A stretch of 64,000 bases of DNA from Earliella scabrosa (taxonomy: Eukaryota; Basidiomycota; Agaricomycetes; Polyporales; Polyporaceae). Made by a program: the position numbers and the translations under genes. The stretch spans positions 1,736,001 to 1,800,000 of the forward strand of contig JABYQQ010000007.1 in assembly GCA_022605405.1 (NCBI GenBank). Direction: 5' to 3'. Positions 44,046 through 54,900 of this stretch are shown here, piece by piece (the stretch's first letter is position 1; each line of letters begins with the position of its first letter). Under the pieces are notes generated by a model. It worked only from the letters and a program-made list of their open reading frames with translations. It had not been told where the DNA came from and did no database searches.

Positions 44046-44687
44046 ATGGGCAGCGACCTCAAACGCCTCCTCGGCCTCAAACCATTCTCCTCAGACCTTG
44101 TCGCACACATCTCTGCCCTCGCGACAGCCGCGACGAAGCCAGATGCCACCAAACCCGAGGTCAAGTCCTACTCCGACGCAGTTTACTTCAACTACTACGC
44201 GTTGGGCCTCAGCCTCCTCTTCAAGCCTGTTGGTGGCTATATGCCGAAGACCGGGCTGAAACTAGAGGAGCTACAGGACAAGAACCTGGTATTGGACGGA
44301 GTCGATATCTACAACGTGCCATCACCGAAGGCAGGAGCGAACGCTTCTCGCGCAACCAAGTCCCCGTACACTACCTATCCCATTTCCCCAATTGTCCTCA
44401 ATCTTGTTCCACTCCCTACGGATCAGGACAAGAAGCCACGTCCAGAGTCTATCACCATCACACCAGAGACGACGGGCAAAGAGTTCGTCTCTACCATGGG
44501 CGAGCCTGATCGGAAGGGTGGTGGTGCAGGACCATCGTCGGGATCGATAGGGATCTGGTGCGAATGGTCGAAGGACGGAGTCATGGTCGAGTTCGGAGGG
44601 GAGGAGAGCAGAGGTCCTCAGGCTTGGGAACGCGGGAAGGATGCGGTGTGGAAGGTTATCAGCATCTTCCCCGCGAAGTCAGACTGA
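44046..44687 (+). CDS. Conserved fungal protein of unknown function, 213 residues, no intron
   Basis: A single uninterrupted frame, unusual beside its intron-rich neighbours. Notable segments are SYSDAVYFNYYALGLSLLFK, KNLVLDGVDIYNVPSP, YPISPIVLNLVPLP, TTGKEFVSTMGEPDRKGGGA and SIGIWCEWSKDGVMVEFGGE, then GPQAWERGKDAVWKVISIF. The GEPDRKGGG...IWCEWSKDG part seems strongly conserved in fungi from memory, but I know no named domain or function. No signal peptide or membrane segment. It starts 162 bp from seipin on the opposite strand, so the two may share a promoter. Confidence 0.8.
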   Translation: MGSDLKRLLGLKPFSSDLVAHISALATAATKPDATKPEVKSYSDAVYFNYYALGLSLLFKPVGGYMPKTGLKLEELQDKNLVLDGVDIYNVPSPKAGANASRATKSPYTTYPISPIVLNLVPLPTDQDKKPRPESITITPETTGKEFVSTMGEPDRKGGGAGPSSGSIGIWCEWSKDGVMVEFGGEESRGPQAWERGKDAVWKVISIFPAKSD

Positions 44688-44803
44688 ACTTGGTGGCGTC
44701 AAGAAGGTAGGTATATTGCCACCCGGCATCGTCAGAGGTATGTAAATTGTCTCATACATTCGCGTCATTGTCTCCAGCAGCGTACACCTGTACAGTTTAT
44801 AAT

Positions 44804-45529
44804 CTACAACGGTCCCTCTATACACGATGTCAGCACCAACTGGCGAGGAGCGAGCAGGACACATACGGTAGTCGTACACCAAACGGATCGTCACGACCTC
44901 GCCCTTCGGACCCTCGAAGTAGATATGTCTCGTGTATCTCTTCTCTCCGTTGACCTGCTCGAAGCCCCACACCTGTAAACCTGAGGTCAGATCGGTTATC
45001 ACATCGTTCCTTGAAGTCGCACTCACCTGCTCCGAAACCCAGGTCTTTCCACTCTTCTCAGTATCGCTCTTAGCAGTGGTGTAGATGATGTGGCCGTCGA
45101 CGAGAGAGTCGTCGAGCATCCAGTCCTTCTTCAGCCAGTCCCGCTCGACTTCCTCGACCTTGACGCGCCGGCTCTTGGATAGAACAGCACCGAAGACATG
45201 GTCTTCGTGCGTCCTCTCTGTCCAGTCCAGAATACGGTGCTCCTGTGTGCCCTTGATACCGCCGGTGAGGGTTTGGTCGACCTCGATGTGCTCGACTCCG
45301 CTCTCGTCCTTGTAATGCTTGATGGCAAGGTAGATAGTTGCGACCGAGATGGCCTTCCTGGTGAACCAGCTGACGCCTTGCAGACGGAGAATCTCGTCGC
45401 TGTCATCGCTGAGCGTCTTGTTCTATAAGATAAACCGAATCAGAGGCGTTCCAAGCACAACGGAGAGAGCCATACCATCATGAACTTGCCGCTGATGTCG
45501 CGGGAGGTCATCTCGGCGGGGGCGGCCAT
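44804..45529 (-). CDS. Conserved fungal protein of unknown function, 189 residues
   Basis: Four phase-checked exons: 45529-45476, 45422-45027, 44972-44867 and 44817-44804. Begins MAAPAEMTSRDISGKFMM, then NKTLSDDSDEILRLQGVSWF, TRKAISVATIYLAIKHYKDE, VDQTLTGGIKGTQEHRILDW, VWGFEQVNGEKRYTRHIYFE and GPKGEVVTIRLVYDY. The tail QGPL comes from a 14-nt last exon, chosen because related proteins end with a similar GPL after VYDY; reading through instead continues to 44679. The alternating strands and repeated WxxR/Y patterns suggest a lipocalin- or START-like beta barrel, which is only an impression. No signal peptide is present. Confidence 0.78.
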
Positions 45530-46252
45530 GTTGACAGCGCAGGGTGGGATTGGGGAGGAAGAGAGGTCTCACGAGAGGACGTCTGGTGGGCAGATTTATG
45601 GGACACGGTCTTTGCCTATCACATGAATCTCCAAGGCTTGCTCTCCGCATGGACCGACGACATCATCGACGCCGTTACTGCACCCGGTCACACCTGGGAC
45701 TAGCAGAAGCTAGTAGCCGTTGCACTTCGTTCCTTCAACTTGCCCGCTTGAAGCCAGGGCCGTGAGCCAGCTGACCAGAAGGTGGCGCAGCACTGAGCAT
45801 GCATCGTCAAGTCGATCATCTGGCGACCTCTTGTCAGGAAGTTCGTGTGCTAATCCGAGCGTCACGTACAGACGTCATCATGCATGGGCAGGACGTAGCC
45901 ATCTGCAGGAGCATCAGCTAGTTATGTAGCGCTTTACTCATCCGCTGCGCAACAAAGCCGTCAATCTCCCTGGGGCAAAGTTCAACACGTGCGTCCAACC
46001 TCAGGGAGCGCGGTATGTACTACCAAGCAACCCGCGGGCTGCGGATCCCGGAGCGCTGCCCAGAGGCAGATGGCTGCGACAGAAGCTAAGCATAGCGCAA
46101 GGCGCGGCGCTGACCACCTCTTCTCACCTCTCACGACCGCACGGCTCACGCAACGATCCTTCCTTTTCGACCCCGGGCCCTCTCCGCATATCTAGAATTC
46201 ATCATCTCCTCAGACACAGATTCGACGCTAGGACGCCATTTTATCACATGGG
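45530..46252. other. Intergenic, no supported gene
   Basis: Upstream space of two divergent genes. Plus-strand frames present here are short and carry no recognisable domain. Confidence 0.55.
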
Positions 46253-48441
46253 ATGGAGGACACACCAGCATCGAGCTCCAGATCCCAGACATCCTCTCGC
46301 TCAACGCGTGTCGGCGCCGACCCTTCCCCGCTCCTTGAACCTGTTTCCAACGGGCGAACCAAGTCCACACCTACGCACAGCTTCGAGCTCGAAGAGCAGC
46401 AGCTTCCCTCACAACCTATTCCAAGACGGCAGCGATGGACCGGTCGGGTATTGAAGGTGTTAAAGTTGGATCATCCACGGGTGCAGCGAGTATGGCACTA
46501 TATCCGTGGGCCTCGTCCAAAAGTTGACTTGCCAGGTACGTGTCGATACTCCGTGTGATGGAACCTTGCCGAAGCTCAGCGGCGACAGACCCAACACCCT
46601 TCCTAAACCTTACGTTCTATGCGGGACGGAAGCATTACACTCTCGCCCTTGAACCCGCTCTCATCCGCTTCACCCGCCCGCTCACGAACCCGTGGTTGTT
46701 CATCGTTCTGGCGGTGGGCTACATCATCGGGTTCGCATTCTGGGCGCGCGCACAGTCGTTCCTTACACCTCCGGAATCGTTCATCGGATGCACAGCAACA
46801 TACTGGGCCGCGCTCGACGGCTGTGGCCTCAACGGCGAGAATTGCATGCCGTTCGAGAACTCTACATTCGACTTCCGATGTCCCGCACAATGCAGCAAAG
46901 TTGTCCTACAGAATCCGAGGACTGTGGGTGACCAGCAAGTCAGCTTCGTTCCTCTGATAGTTGGAGGCGGAGATCCGGACGGGACCTACAGGGGTGACAG
47001 CTTCGTCTGCGCTGCTGCGGTGCAAGCGTGAGTGACTGAACTTTCCACGCGACTATCGCAAGCTAACCATTACGTTCGCGACTACCGCAGAGGGCTCGTC
47101 AGCGACAGCAGGGGCGGTTGCGCATCTCTGGAGCTCGTGGGCAACTTCACAGATTATCAACCTCTGACCGCGCATGGTCTTACCTCTCTCGGCTTCCCAT
47201 CCGTCTTCCCTCTCTCCTTCCAGTTCCTTCCTACCACCAGCCTGCGCAGTTGCTCGGACACTCGCAATGAAGCTCTCGCATTCAATGTCATCATCACGGC
47301 ACTTCTATTCCTCGTCCTCCGACCAAAGCCTATCGTGCTCTACTGGTGCCTGGTGTGCATTGGCTTCTGGCATGTTATCATCTTCTCACAGCCTATGGCA
47401 AGCCCCCCTCCACTTGACGCTGCCTTCCAACAGTTCCTTCCCACACTCTTCGTCGCCTACGCCTTCTGGCGGCTCGCCTTCCGGTTCACGTTGCCGGCCT
47501 TCAGGAGGGCCCCCATCGAAGCATCAGTGTGGTATCTCGCACCATACTGGACCGGTGTCTTGACCAATATCACCCTGGACAAGATCCCCATCGACCGTCT
47601 CGTTGCATCAGACATTACCGCGCGTCCGGGCGGTCTAACCGCCCTAATCATAATAGTACTTATTCTGCTTGTCATAGTAATCAACCAAATCAGAGTAATC
47701 AGGAAGACCGGATGGCTGCCATGGTACCTGGGGTGGTACATCGCTGGCGGACTGGTCGTTCTGGTGCTCTCACAGTTGCCAGGGCTCGAGCTCCGAATCC
47801 ACCACTACATCCTTTCCATGGTTCTCATTCCCGGGACCGGCTTCCCGACCCGACTGTCCGCGATCTACCAAGGCTTTCTGCTGGGAATGTTCTTGAACGG
47901 GGTCGCGGCGTTTGGATACGATTCCATACTGCAGACCCCAGACGACGTGGGTGCCAAAACGCTTCTTTCTGCCTGCGGCAGTTCCACTTACTGACTCTGT
48001 AATTCTTGTCCCTGTAGCTGCGGCGCGATGCTCCGCTCGGCTCAGATCTCCCTTCTTTCGCGACGAACATGACCAGCTTCAACTCTTCCATCCCGTTCCA
48101 GAACCAGACGATATTTTGGAACCCGCTTCCCGAGGGAGAGGGCTGGGACGGCTTTGCGCTCCTAGTCGACGACGTCGAGCGCTACATCGGGACGGCGTTG
48201 AACTATTCTTTGGCCGCTCTACAGCCCGGAATCATCCATTTCTTCAGGCTTGCGGTACGTACTCTCGCATCATCGGACTCTCCATCCCCTTGATCTCCCT
48301 CCTGCGACTGTGAGAGCTTGTCCGTGCTGATAATCTCTTCCCCGACAGTATACGAGTTCCGGAGCGTCCGGTGACTTTACGAAGGCAGCCACGTTGTATC
48401 CGAACGGGACATGGGTGGACCCTCCGCCGGGACCTTCGTAA
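46253..48441 (+). CDS. LCCL-domain multi-pass membrane protein
   Basis: N-terminal disordered cytosolic segment (MEDTPASSSRSQTSSRSTRV), a motif HPRVQRVWHYIRGPRPKVDL, then a first helix (PWLFIVLAVGYIIGFAFWAR). An LCCL-type lumenal domain follows: CTATYWAALDGCGLNGENC, FDFRCPAQCSKVVLQNPRTV, SFVCAAAVQA, with paired cysteines. At least six further helices follow (NVIITALLFLVLRPKPIVLY, TALIIIVLILLVIVINQIRV, YLGWYIAGGLVVLVLSQLPG and others), with a conserved HHYILSMVLIPGTGFPTRLS patch. The C-terminal exon ends WVDPPPGPS. This architecture is known in fungi as LCCL domain-containing proteins, but the function is unclear. Four or five introns; the start Met at 46253 is the first in frame. Confidence 0.85.
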
Positions 48442-48998
48442 TAGACTGTGAGCTTCTCTCGGCGAAGCAAGGCTCGGATTCTTCCTGTACTCTCATCGTT
48501 GGGCTTGTGAATGCATGGACATATTGGACTAGAGCTGTAGCCATCTTCACATACTCCGGCGATGGCGTTCCGCCACTGAACTGCGTTACTACTACACCCC
48601 ACAACCTTGTCGGCTAAGCGGATGCTATTCTTGCCCTGCGGCTCGCGTGCTGCAGCCAACCTTGAGGTCATCCTCCCCGCAGGTGCTTCCGCGGTCGAGA
48701 GCAGACAGCCTGAGTTGGCAAGCAATTGGACTGATTCGATCGGCTTGTGCTCCTGAGCTGCGACTGGGTTATGGGCGTCTAGATGATCAGCCTCGGAGCC
48801 AATAGCAATGGTCCGATCAAGAGAGATCCAAGCGAGATCTCGCCTAGATCCGTGATTTTGGCCGGTGGCTGCAAAGCAGACAAAGCTGAGAAAGCGCTAT
48901 GTATATGAGCTGGGCCACTCGACCTCTCCCCGCCTCTACCACCACCCACCGCTGTCCTAACCCTTTGCCATACGCATTCACCTCACAACACACATACC
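48442..48998. other. Intergenic, no supported gene
   Basis: 3' flank of the LCCL gene and promoter of the next plus-strand gene. No RNA gene or repeat was recognised. Confidence 0.55.
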
Positions 48999-49988
48999 AT
49001 GGCGAACCCACCTCCCTTCAACAAACCTAGCGGTACGTACACGCATCGCATGGTTACGAGTCATTGACATCCTATGCTGACTGGGACCGGTGGTTTCGTC
49101 TCACTAGACTTCGTTGCTGTCAGGGGCCGTGGTGGTTATTACTACTGCAGTCTCTGCAAGCCTCCGGATCGCGACCAGGGCCAGGCCATGACCCTCGCAG
49201 CTGCGCTGCGGCACGAGCAACAAAACGAGAAACATCTGAAGAAGGTCGAGGAGGCCTACAAGAACGAGTGGGACTATCAGGCGGACTGCGACTGGGGTCC
49301 TACGCCGCTGCCCGTGGGGACGAATGCGTGGGAGCAGTCCTGGCCTGCCGACCGCGTCAAGGATTTCATCCAGTTCTGGCTGGAGAACATGGAACGGTGC
49401 GAGCGCGGAAAGCCCATGGAGTCAATGGACACCTTCATTGACCGCTTCAACGACAAGTACCGGGAGTGGGCGGAGGGCGTGCAGAAGGAGATGGAGGAGT
49501 GGGCGAAAGGGCAGAGCGAGCCGGAGCCGGAAGACGAGGAGCCCGCCGAGGAGTGGGACGGCGTGCAGGGCTACTGGTACTCAGGTGGGTCGTTCGACCC
49601 CCGCGAGGACGGCTTCAACCCCCATGGCGTCGTGCCTCCCACCCCCATTGTCCCTCGTTCGCCGGAGTCGATCGCCGAAGACGAGAGGAAGATGTGGGGA
49701 TATGGCGTCGTGGTAGATCCCTATGTGGAATGGGGAGTCTCTCCGGACGAGATCACTCCCTGGTCGGACGCGCCGGCGGGTGCTCAGCAAGGCTCAGATG
49801 CGACCCCACGCGACTCTCCTCCGACCACCATCGCGACTGAGAAGAAGAGCTCGCAGCGCGTCGGGAAGCAGGGCCAGGCCCGGAGCCAAGGTCGTCGACG
49901 GGGTGGCAGGGGACGGAAGAAGGGGACGATCGGCGACGGCGCTGGACGTGGAGCTGATGCGCGACGGAACCCGAAGAAGGTTTATTGA
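48999..49988 (+). CDS. Putative zinc-finger, acidic/basic low-complexity protein
   Basis: Two exons: a short first one encoding MANPPPFNKPS (48999-49032) and a long one from 49109 after an acceptor CTAG. The second begins DFVAVRGRGGYYYCSLCKPP, then ALRHEQQNEKHLKKVEEAYK. CxxC followed about 25 and 31 residues later by two His suggests a U1-like or matrin-like C2H2 finger, though the spacing is long. Next come a helical region with WSDAP, WADRVKDFIQFWLENMERCE and DRFNDKYREWAEGVQKEMEE, and a basic RGG-type C-terminus (GQARSQGRRRGGRGRKKG). These ends suggest RNA binding. No orthologue name is claimed. Confidence 0.65.
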
Positions 49989-50557
49989 GTCGGACAGGTC
50001 CGTCCTTCTTCGCGATGTCTATCGTGGCAGTTTACTCACGGCTCCACGTCCAGTTAGGCTCCAGAGGCTCGACGCTCGTGCAGCGTGTCGCACGCACTCG
50101 ATCGTCGACACGATGATCCCCTCATACCCCGCTCGTTATGCCTTCCGTTCACGCATTCTATCCACGATATCCTGTACTAGTACTCTGCACATCTGCCTTG
50201 CTTCACGCCCCCACATTATGGCTATCCGTACTTTCGTCTATCATCGAGGGACTAATGTCACGTTATGTACGTTGGCCTCGTTGTATTTACTCACAAGCTC
50301 GCGCATCTGTACATTACTCATCCGGACTGCTTCATTCATGGTCGAATGGCATTTAGCATATCCCCGCCGCGTCGTCCGTATGGGTTTACCGCTTTTGGTT
50401 CATACATCGCAATCCAGGCAGAACGAGCCGACGGTGACGTCACAGACCAGGAACAGTGGCAGTAGTGGGGCAACTGCGGACCATCCTTGCTGGGCTTGCT
50501 TATACAGGCGGGGTCTCGACTGTGCGGGTTCACCACTCTTTCTTCACTACCACCACC
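49989..50557. other. Intergenic, no supported gene
   Basis: A plus frame (49723-50688) spans it, but it overlaps the end of the previous gene in another frame and is low in coding character. Confidence 0.5.
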
Positions 50558-51438
50558 ATGAGTTACGACAACGCACCCCTACCAGACGGCTGGATTCGAG
50601 AGATCGATCCAAACACTCAGCATCCATTCTGGGTACGCACCACAACGAGCACATACTGCGTATCGAGCTCACAGATCCCGTTGAATAGGTGGACACCAGA
50701 GCGAAACCTCCGCGTTCTATCTGGGTACATCCGTACGAAGACGAGCAGTTCCTTCGGGAACACCCTGATGTTCGCGATCGTCTTGCCCGGGAACGTCCAG
50801 CCTCGGCTCCACCACCACCATATTCACCCAGGCGCCATTCCTACGCGGGTTCGCCGACAAGTTCTGGCAATGCTCCCGTACGGAACGATGCGATAAGACC
50901 CTCGGTATCGCAACCTGGAACGCCTGGGGCCGACAAGAACAGAGGTTTCTTCGGGAAGCTGAAGGACAAAGCCATAGGCACCAAGGAAGAGCGAGAAGCT
51001 CGGCGTCTGGAGGAGCAGCGCAGACAGGAGCAGGTGAGTTCCGAACACCAACGTGCGTGGTGCGTCGTCGATGCTGAATGCGAAGAACAGTATATGCGAC
51101 AGTTGGCTGAGCAGCGCCGCCTGCGGCAGCAAGCTTTCCAGCAGCAGCGCATGTCTTCCCCATACGGAGGCTACGGCGGAGGTGGCTTTGGTGGATATGG
51201 AGCACAGTATGGCCGACCGTACGGACAGTCGATGTACGGGCCGCCCGCCGGGAGCCCGTTCGGTATGGCAGGCAGAAGACCTGGCAGGTCCGGCTTTGGA
51301 GGTATCGGGATGCCGCTACTTGCTGGAGCGGCCGGAGGTCTTCTCCTCGGGGAAATGTTGGATGGTCCTGACTATGGAGGATACGACGGGGGTGGAGGAT
51401 TCGACGGGGGAGGATTCGATGGGGGAGGCGACTTCTAG
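50558..51438 (+). CDS. WW-domain protein with Gly/Tyr-rich tail, 255 residues
   Basis: Three phase-checked exons: 50558-50632, 50689-51033 and 51091-51438. A single WW domain at the N-terminus: PLPDGWIREIDPNTQHPFWV followed by DTRAKPPRSIWVHPYED, where the second position has Trp in RSIW and the final P is replaced by the HPY segment. Such modules bind Pro-rich ligands. A coiled-coil-like charged stretch follows (GTKEEREARRLEEQRRQEQ and MRQLAEQRRLRQQAFQQQR), then a low-complexity tail rich in Gly, Tyr and Asp (YGGYGGGGFGGYGAQYGRPY) that contains a hydrophobic patch MPLLAGAAGGLLLGEML. Similar proteins occur across Agaricomycetes; the role is not known. Confidence 0.82.
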
Positions 51439-51947
51439 GCTTCACGCCCCTACTTTCTTGGACTGCCATTGCCGTGGACCATGTCTCTCGTTCTATGCCT
51501 TAGAGATTTGCTCGCCGGTTGTATCTTCGACCCTGGATCTTATGATATCTTCGATGACGGCCAGTGTATCATACCCCTATAATCGTATGTAGCCTATATG
51601 ACGTTGGTTCGTTGGCACGATTGTACAATGCAGTGTAGTTGACCGACTATGAGATTCCAGTGTGAACCAGAGCCGCGTGAAGCGAGAGTCATCGGGATGT
51701 CATCGAGAGTGAGATGATGATAGTCAGAGCAGAAACATGTCATAGGCGGCTTCTTCGCCAACCACGATCATCCCCTGCGTGTAAGCGCGCCGTTGCGCGT
51801 ACTCCCTCGTCCGTCCTGACTCCTGGTCCGCTCTTGGCTCGTCTTTCCCGGGGTTGTGGGCTGTTTCATACAAACTTACCAGGTGGACGATCCGCGCATT
51901 CATATCCGAACTCGAAGATCATCTCAGCTACTACCCCGACCTAGACC
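51439..51947. other. Intergenic, no supported gene
   Basis: 3' flank of the WW gene and promoter of TRS85. Frames present are short and without domains. Confidence 0.55.
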
Positions 51948-54900
51948 ATGCCACCGCCGACGCTTCCACATTCTCTCAGCCCGCATATCTGCATTCTGGC
52001 CTCACCGGATGTCCAGGGGGTCCTTGATGGAGCAGGGCTACCTCCTTTGCCGGAAATCCTTCAATGCTTTTCCCCACTACCACAAAGTACGTGAGCGCGC
52101 GTTCCAAGCAGACAGCATGCACTGACTGCATTTGAAGTAACGACACGGACGACATCGTTGACGTCCGTTCCACATCCTGCGTTCGCTCTGAGATTCTCAG
52201 ACGTATTGGAGATTGAGAACGCTGTGCATGAAGATGAGGAGCAACGCGCGAGCCGAACGATGGACTGGATTGGGTCGCGCATCTCTCAGCGCTGCGAACG
52301 CTGGGTGGAGATGCTGGAGACGGAACTCAAGGAGGGCGGGAAGATGTGGAGGAGTCGGACGCCGTGGTGGGAGGAGGTGAAGAAATGCGTGGACGGCGAC
52401 CATGTCCCAAGTAGCGTCGAGGGATGGAACCATCCTGTATCTCGTGCGTATGGCCAGAGGTACTATGTCGTCGCTTGGTCTGTAACTGATCTCGCGCACT
52501 ATGACAGTCATTCTCGCCGTCTCTACCACAGCCGCGAACCCATTACAAGCATTGCAAGACCTAGCATCGCGCGCTTTTGACTTCCCTCCATGGGTGGATC
52601 TCACCTCCCTACGCTATTTCCTGATCATCCACCCATCGAATTCACCCCTCGCTGAGCCAATGTATGTGCACTTTCAGACTACCACAGAAGAGCTAACCAA
52701 GTGATTGCGTTTCGTTCAACCTACTAGCGCAGAAGCTTTGTTCAATGCCGTCAAGAAGCAGTATGGACTGCATAGTTTCCTCCTCCCTCTGCAGCTTCCA
52801 TCACCACCGCCGCCTCCCGTCCCAGTTCCAGCAGTACCACCACGACTGCCGACACTCTCCGCACATGATTCTCCCTCCCTTACCCCACAGGTCTCTACTA
52901 CCGGTTCGTCCATAGTTCCTGGACTTGCCCCGCCCCGACCTCCCGCTTCGCCTATGCCTCGACAACCGGCTCCTCCTCCCCTCACCAACAAGCCCTCCGA
53001 GAACCTACAACCGTCTCCAGGATACAACGGAAACACGCTCACGCTCACGCAGGATGACATCCAACAAATTGGCCGCTTTGTTCGCGAATTTGTAACAATG
53101 AGTCTGGTTCCGTGGATGGAAAAGTGTGTAGTGGAATGGAACGAGAATGTATGTCTAGCATCGAGTTGTCGTGTGATGCTGGCTCATTTGCGTCGCAGTA
53201 CTCGTCGTCCCGACGTCTCCCATCCCGCCTGTTCTCGTCGACGCGTCGGCTTTTCGGGGCTTCCTCGACTTCGTCTTCGCCAGCTACCCCAACGCACGGA
53301 TCCAGCGGCTCTATCTCATCTACAAACTCGCGCTTCACTCATGGGCCGAATAATTCGGTCAGCTCCATCACGTCGGTGACCTCGATCTCGACAATGGGTG
53401 GGGGTAGTGTCAATCAGCAGCGAAGGCTAGCTGAGTTTGCGACGATCCTCGGCGACTACAAGCTCGCCATGTCTGTGTGGGAGACGCTCCGGAAGGAAGC
53501 TAGAGGCGGCTCTGTGCGTAATGCTAAATTGTCTCGCTGTCAAGACCTGATCGTTGCATTCATAGGATGTGCTACCGCTACTCTCAGCTCCTTCGCCTGC
53601 GTTGGCTCTTCATGCCGAACATGCACTTGCGACCCTGACAGGCCCTCAACCTCGACAAACCACTCCTTTCGAAGCGCCGGCTCTTGCGCAGTACAGAGCA
53701 TTGGTATATGCGGTACGATGGGAGACGGGAATAGATCGCCAAGACTTCTTGAGCTCGTTGCTTGAAGGTGAACGATGGCTTGTCAAAGCTGCATCAAGCG
53801 TACGCCTCCAATTATACACCGTGTACATACCTGGACGATGCTGACGAGTGATTGAAGGCAGAAGAGCCGCCTACCGCAACGTTGTATGCGCATGCAGCGT
53901 TCCTCAGCGAGCTCAAGGGTGCTCGGCGCCGAGCTGCATTGTGGTACCTCGTCGCCGCGGACAAGCTGGAAAAGACTGGCATTGTATGTATATGCGGTAT
54001 TCGTCAGTTTGGCTCAGTTCACCTACGATTTGCACAGAAACCGCTCGCCATGTACTTCTTCCGGAAAGCGCATGATCTCTACCAAGACCCGGTCCCTAAG
54101 GAGCTCTCCCCGTCGTTCTGGGAAAGCGAAGACAAGAGTCCTATGCGCTGGGAAGGCTTCCCGGCCGTTCTTCCTGGTATCGAGCACGAGCTAGGTGAAG
54201 AACCACTGGACAGCGTGGATACTCGACAGCGAGCTGATAAGCACTTTCATCAGGACGACTATTGTACACCACTGGCGACACTGCAGGCGCAGTGAGGTTC
54301 TTCTTGGGACTCCTTCAGCCGAGTTCTTCGGTCAAACCACACCCCGGTCCTGTCCATGTCAATGGGAGTGCCTCACCGCTCCTACCACCTACCAGCACCG
54401 ACAAAGTCTATCTGGAGGATTTCCGGGTTGCCTTCAAGCACTACAAAGAGACCGAAGGAGAGAAATGGAAGAGCCTGAACTTGGAGCTGCCCATCACGTT
54501 CTGCCAAGCGAAGCAGACCCGTATACGATCTCCCGGTGATGCGGTAGAGGGTGACTCTGCAGCGTGGGACAAGCTAGAGCAAGACTGGTCGGCGTTCAGG
54601 GCGTCGCGAGGCAAGGAGAAGCTTGAGAAGAGCGGCAAAGCTGCGGTCGATGGTGAGTGTGTCTCATAGAAACGACACGCACGCGTTTGCTGAATGGGTC
54701 TGTAGAGACGTTCTGGGTGGACCTTGTCGTTAGGAATCCTCTGGAGGTCGATGTCACCTTGTCAAATTTGACTGTCACTGTCAGAGAGACCTCGTCCAAA
54801 GACGTGGACACGACTCAGGACTTTGTAGAGGTAGAGGTGATAGAGGACGTTACTCTCGGTCCTAGAGATACTCGTACAGTAAGTGACCATACCCCTGGTA

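Noticed and set aside
49723..50688. 321-codon plus-strand frame
   Set aside because: It starts inside the preceding gene in another frame, crosses a promoter and overlaps the WW-protein exons.
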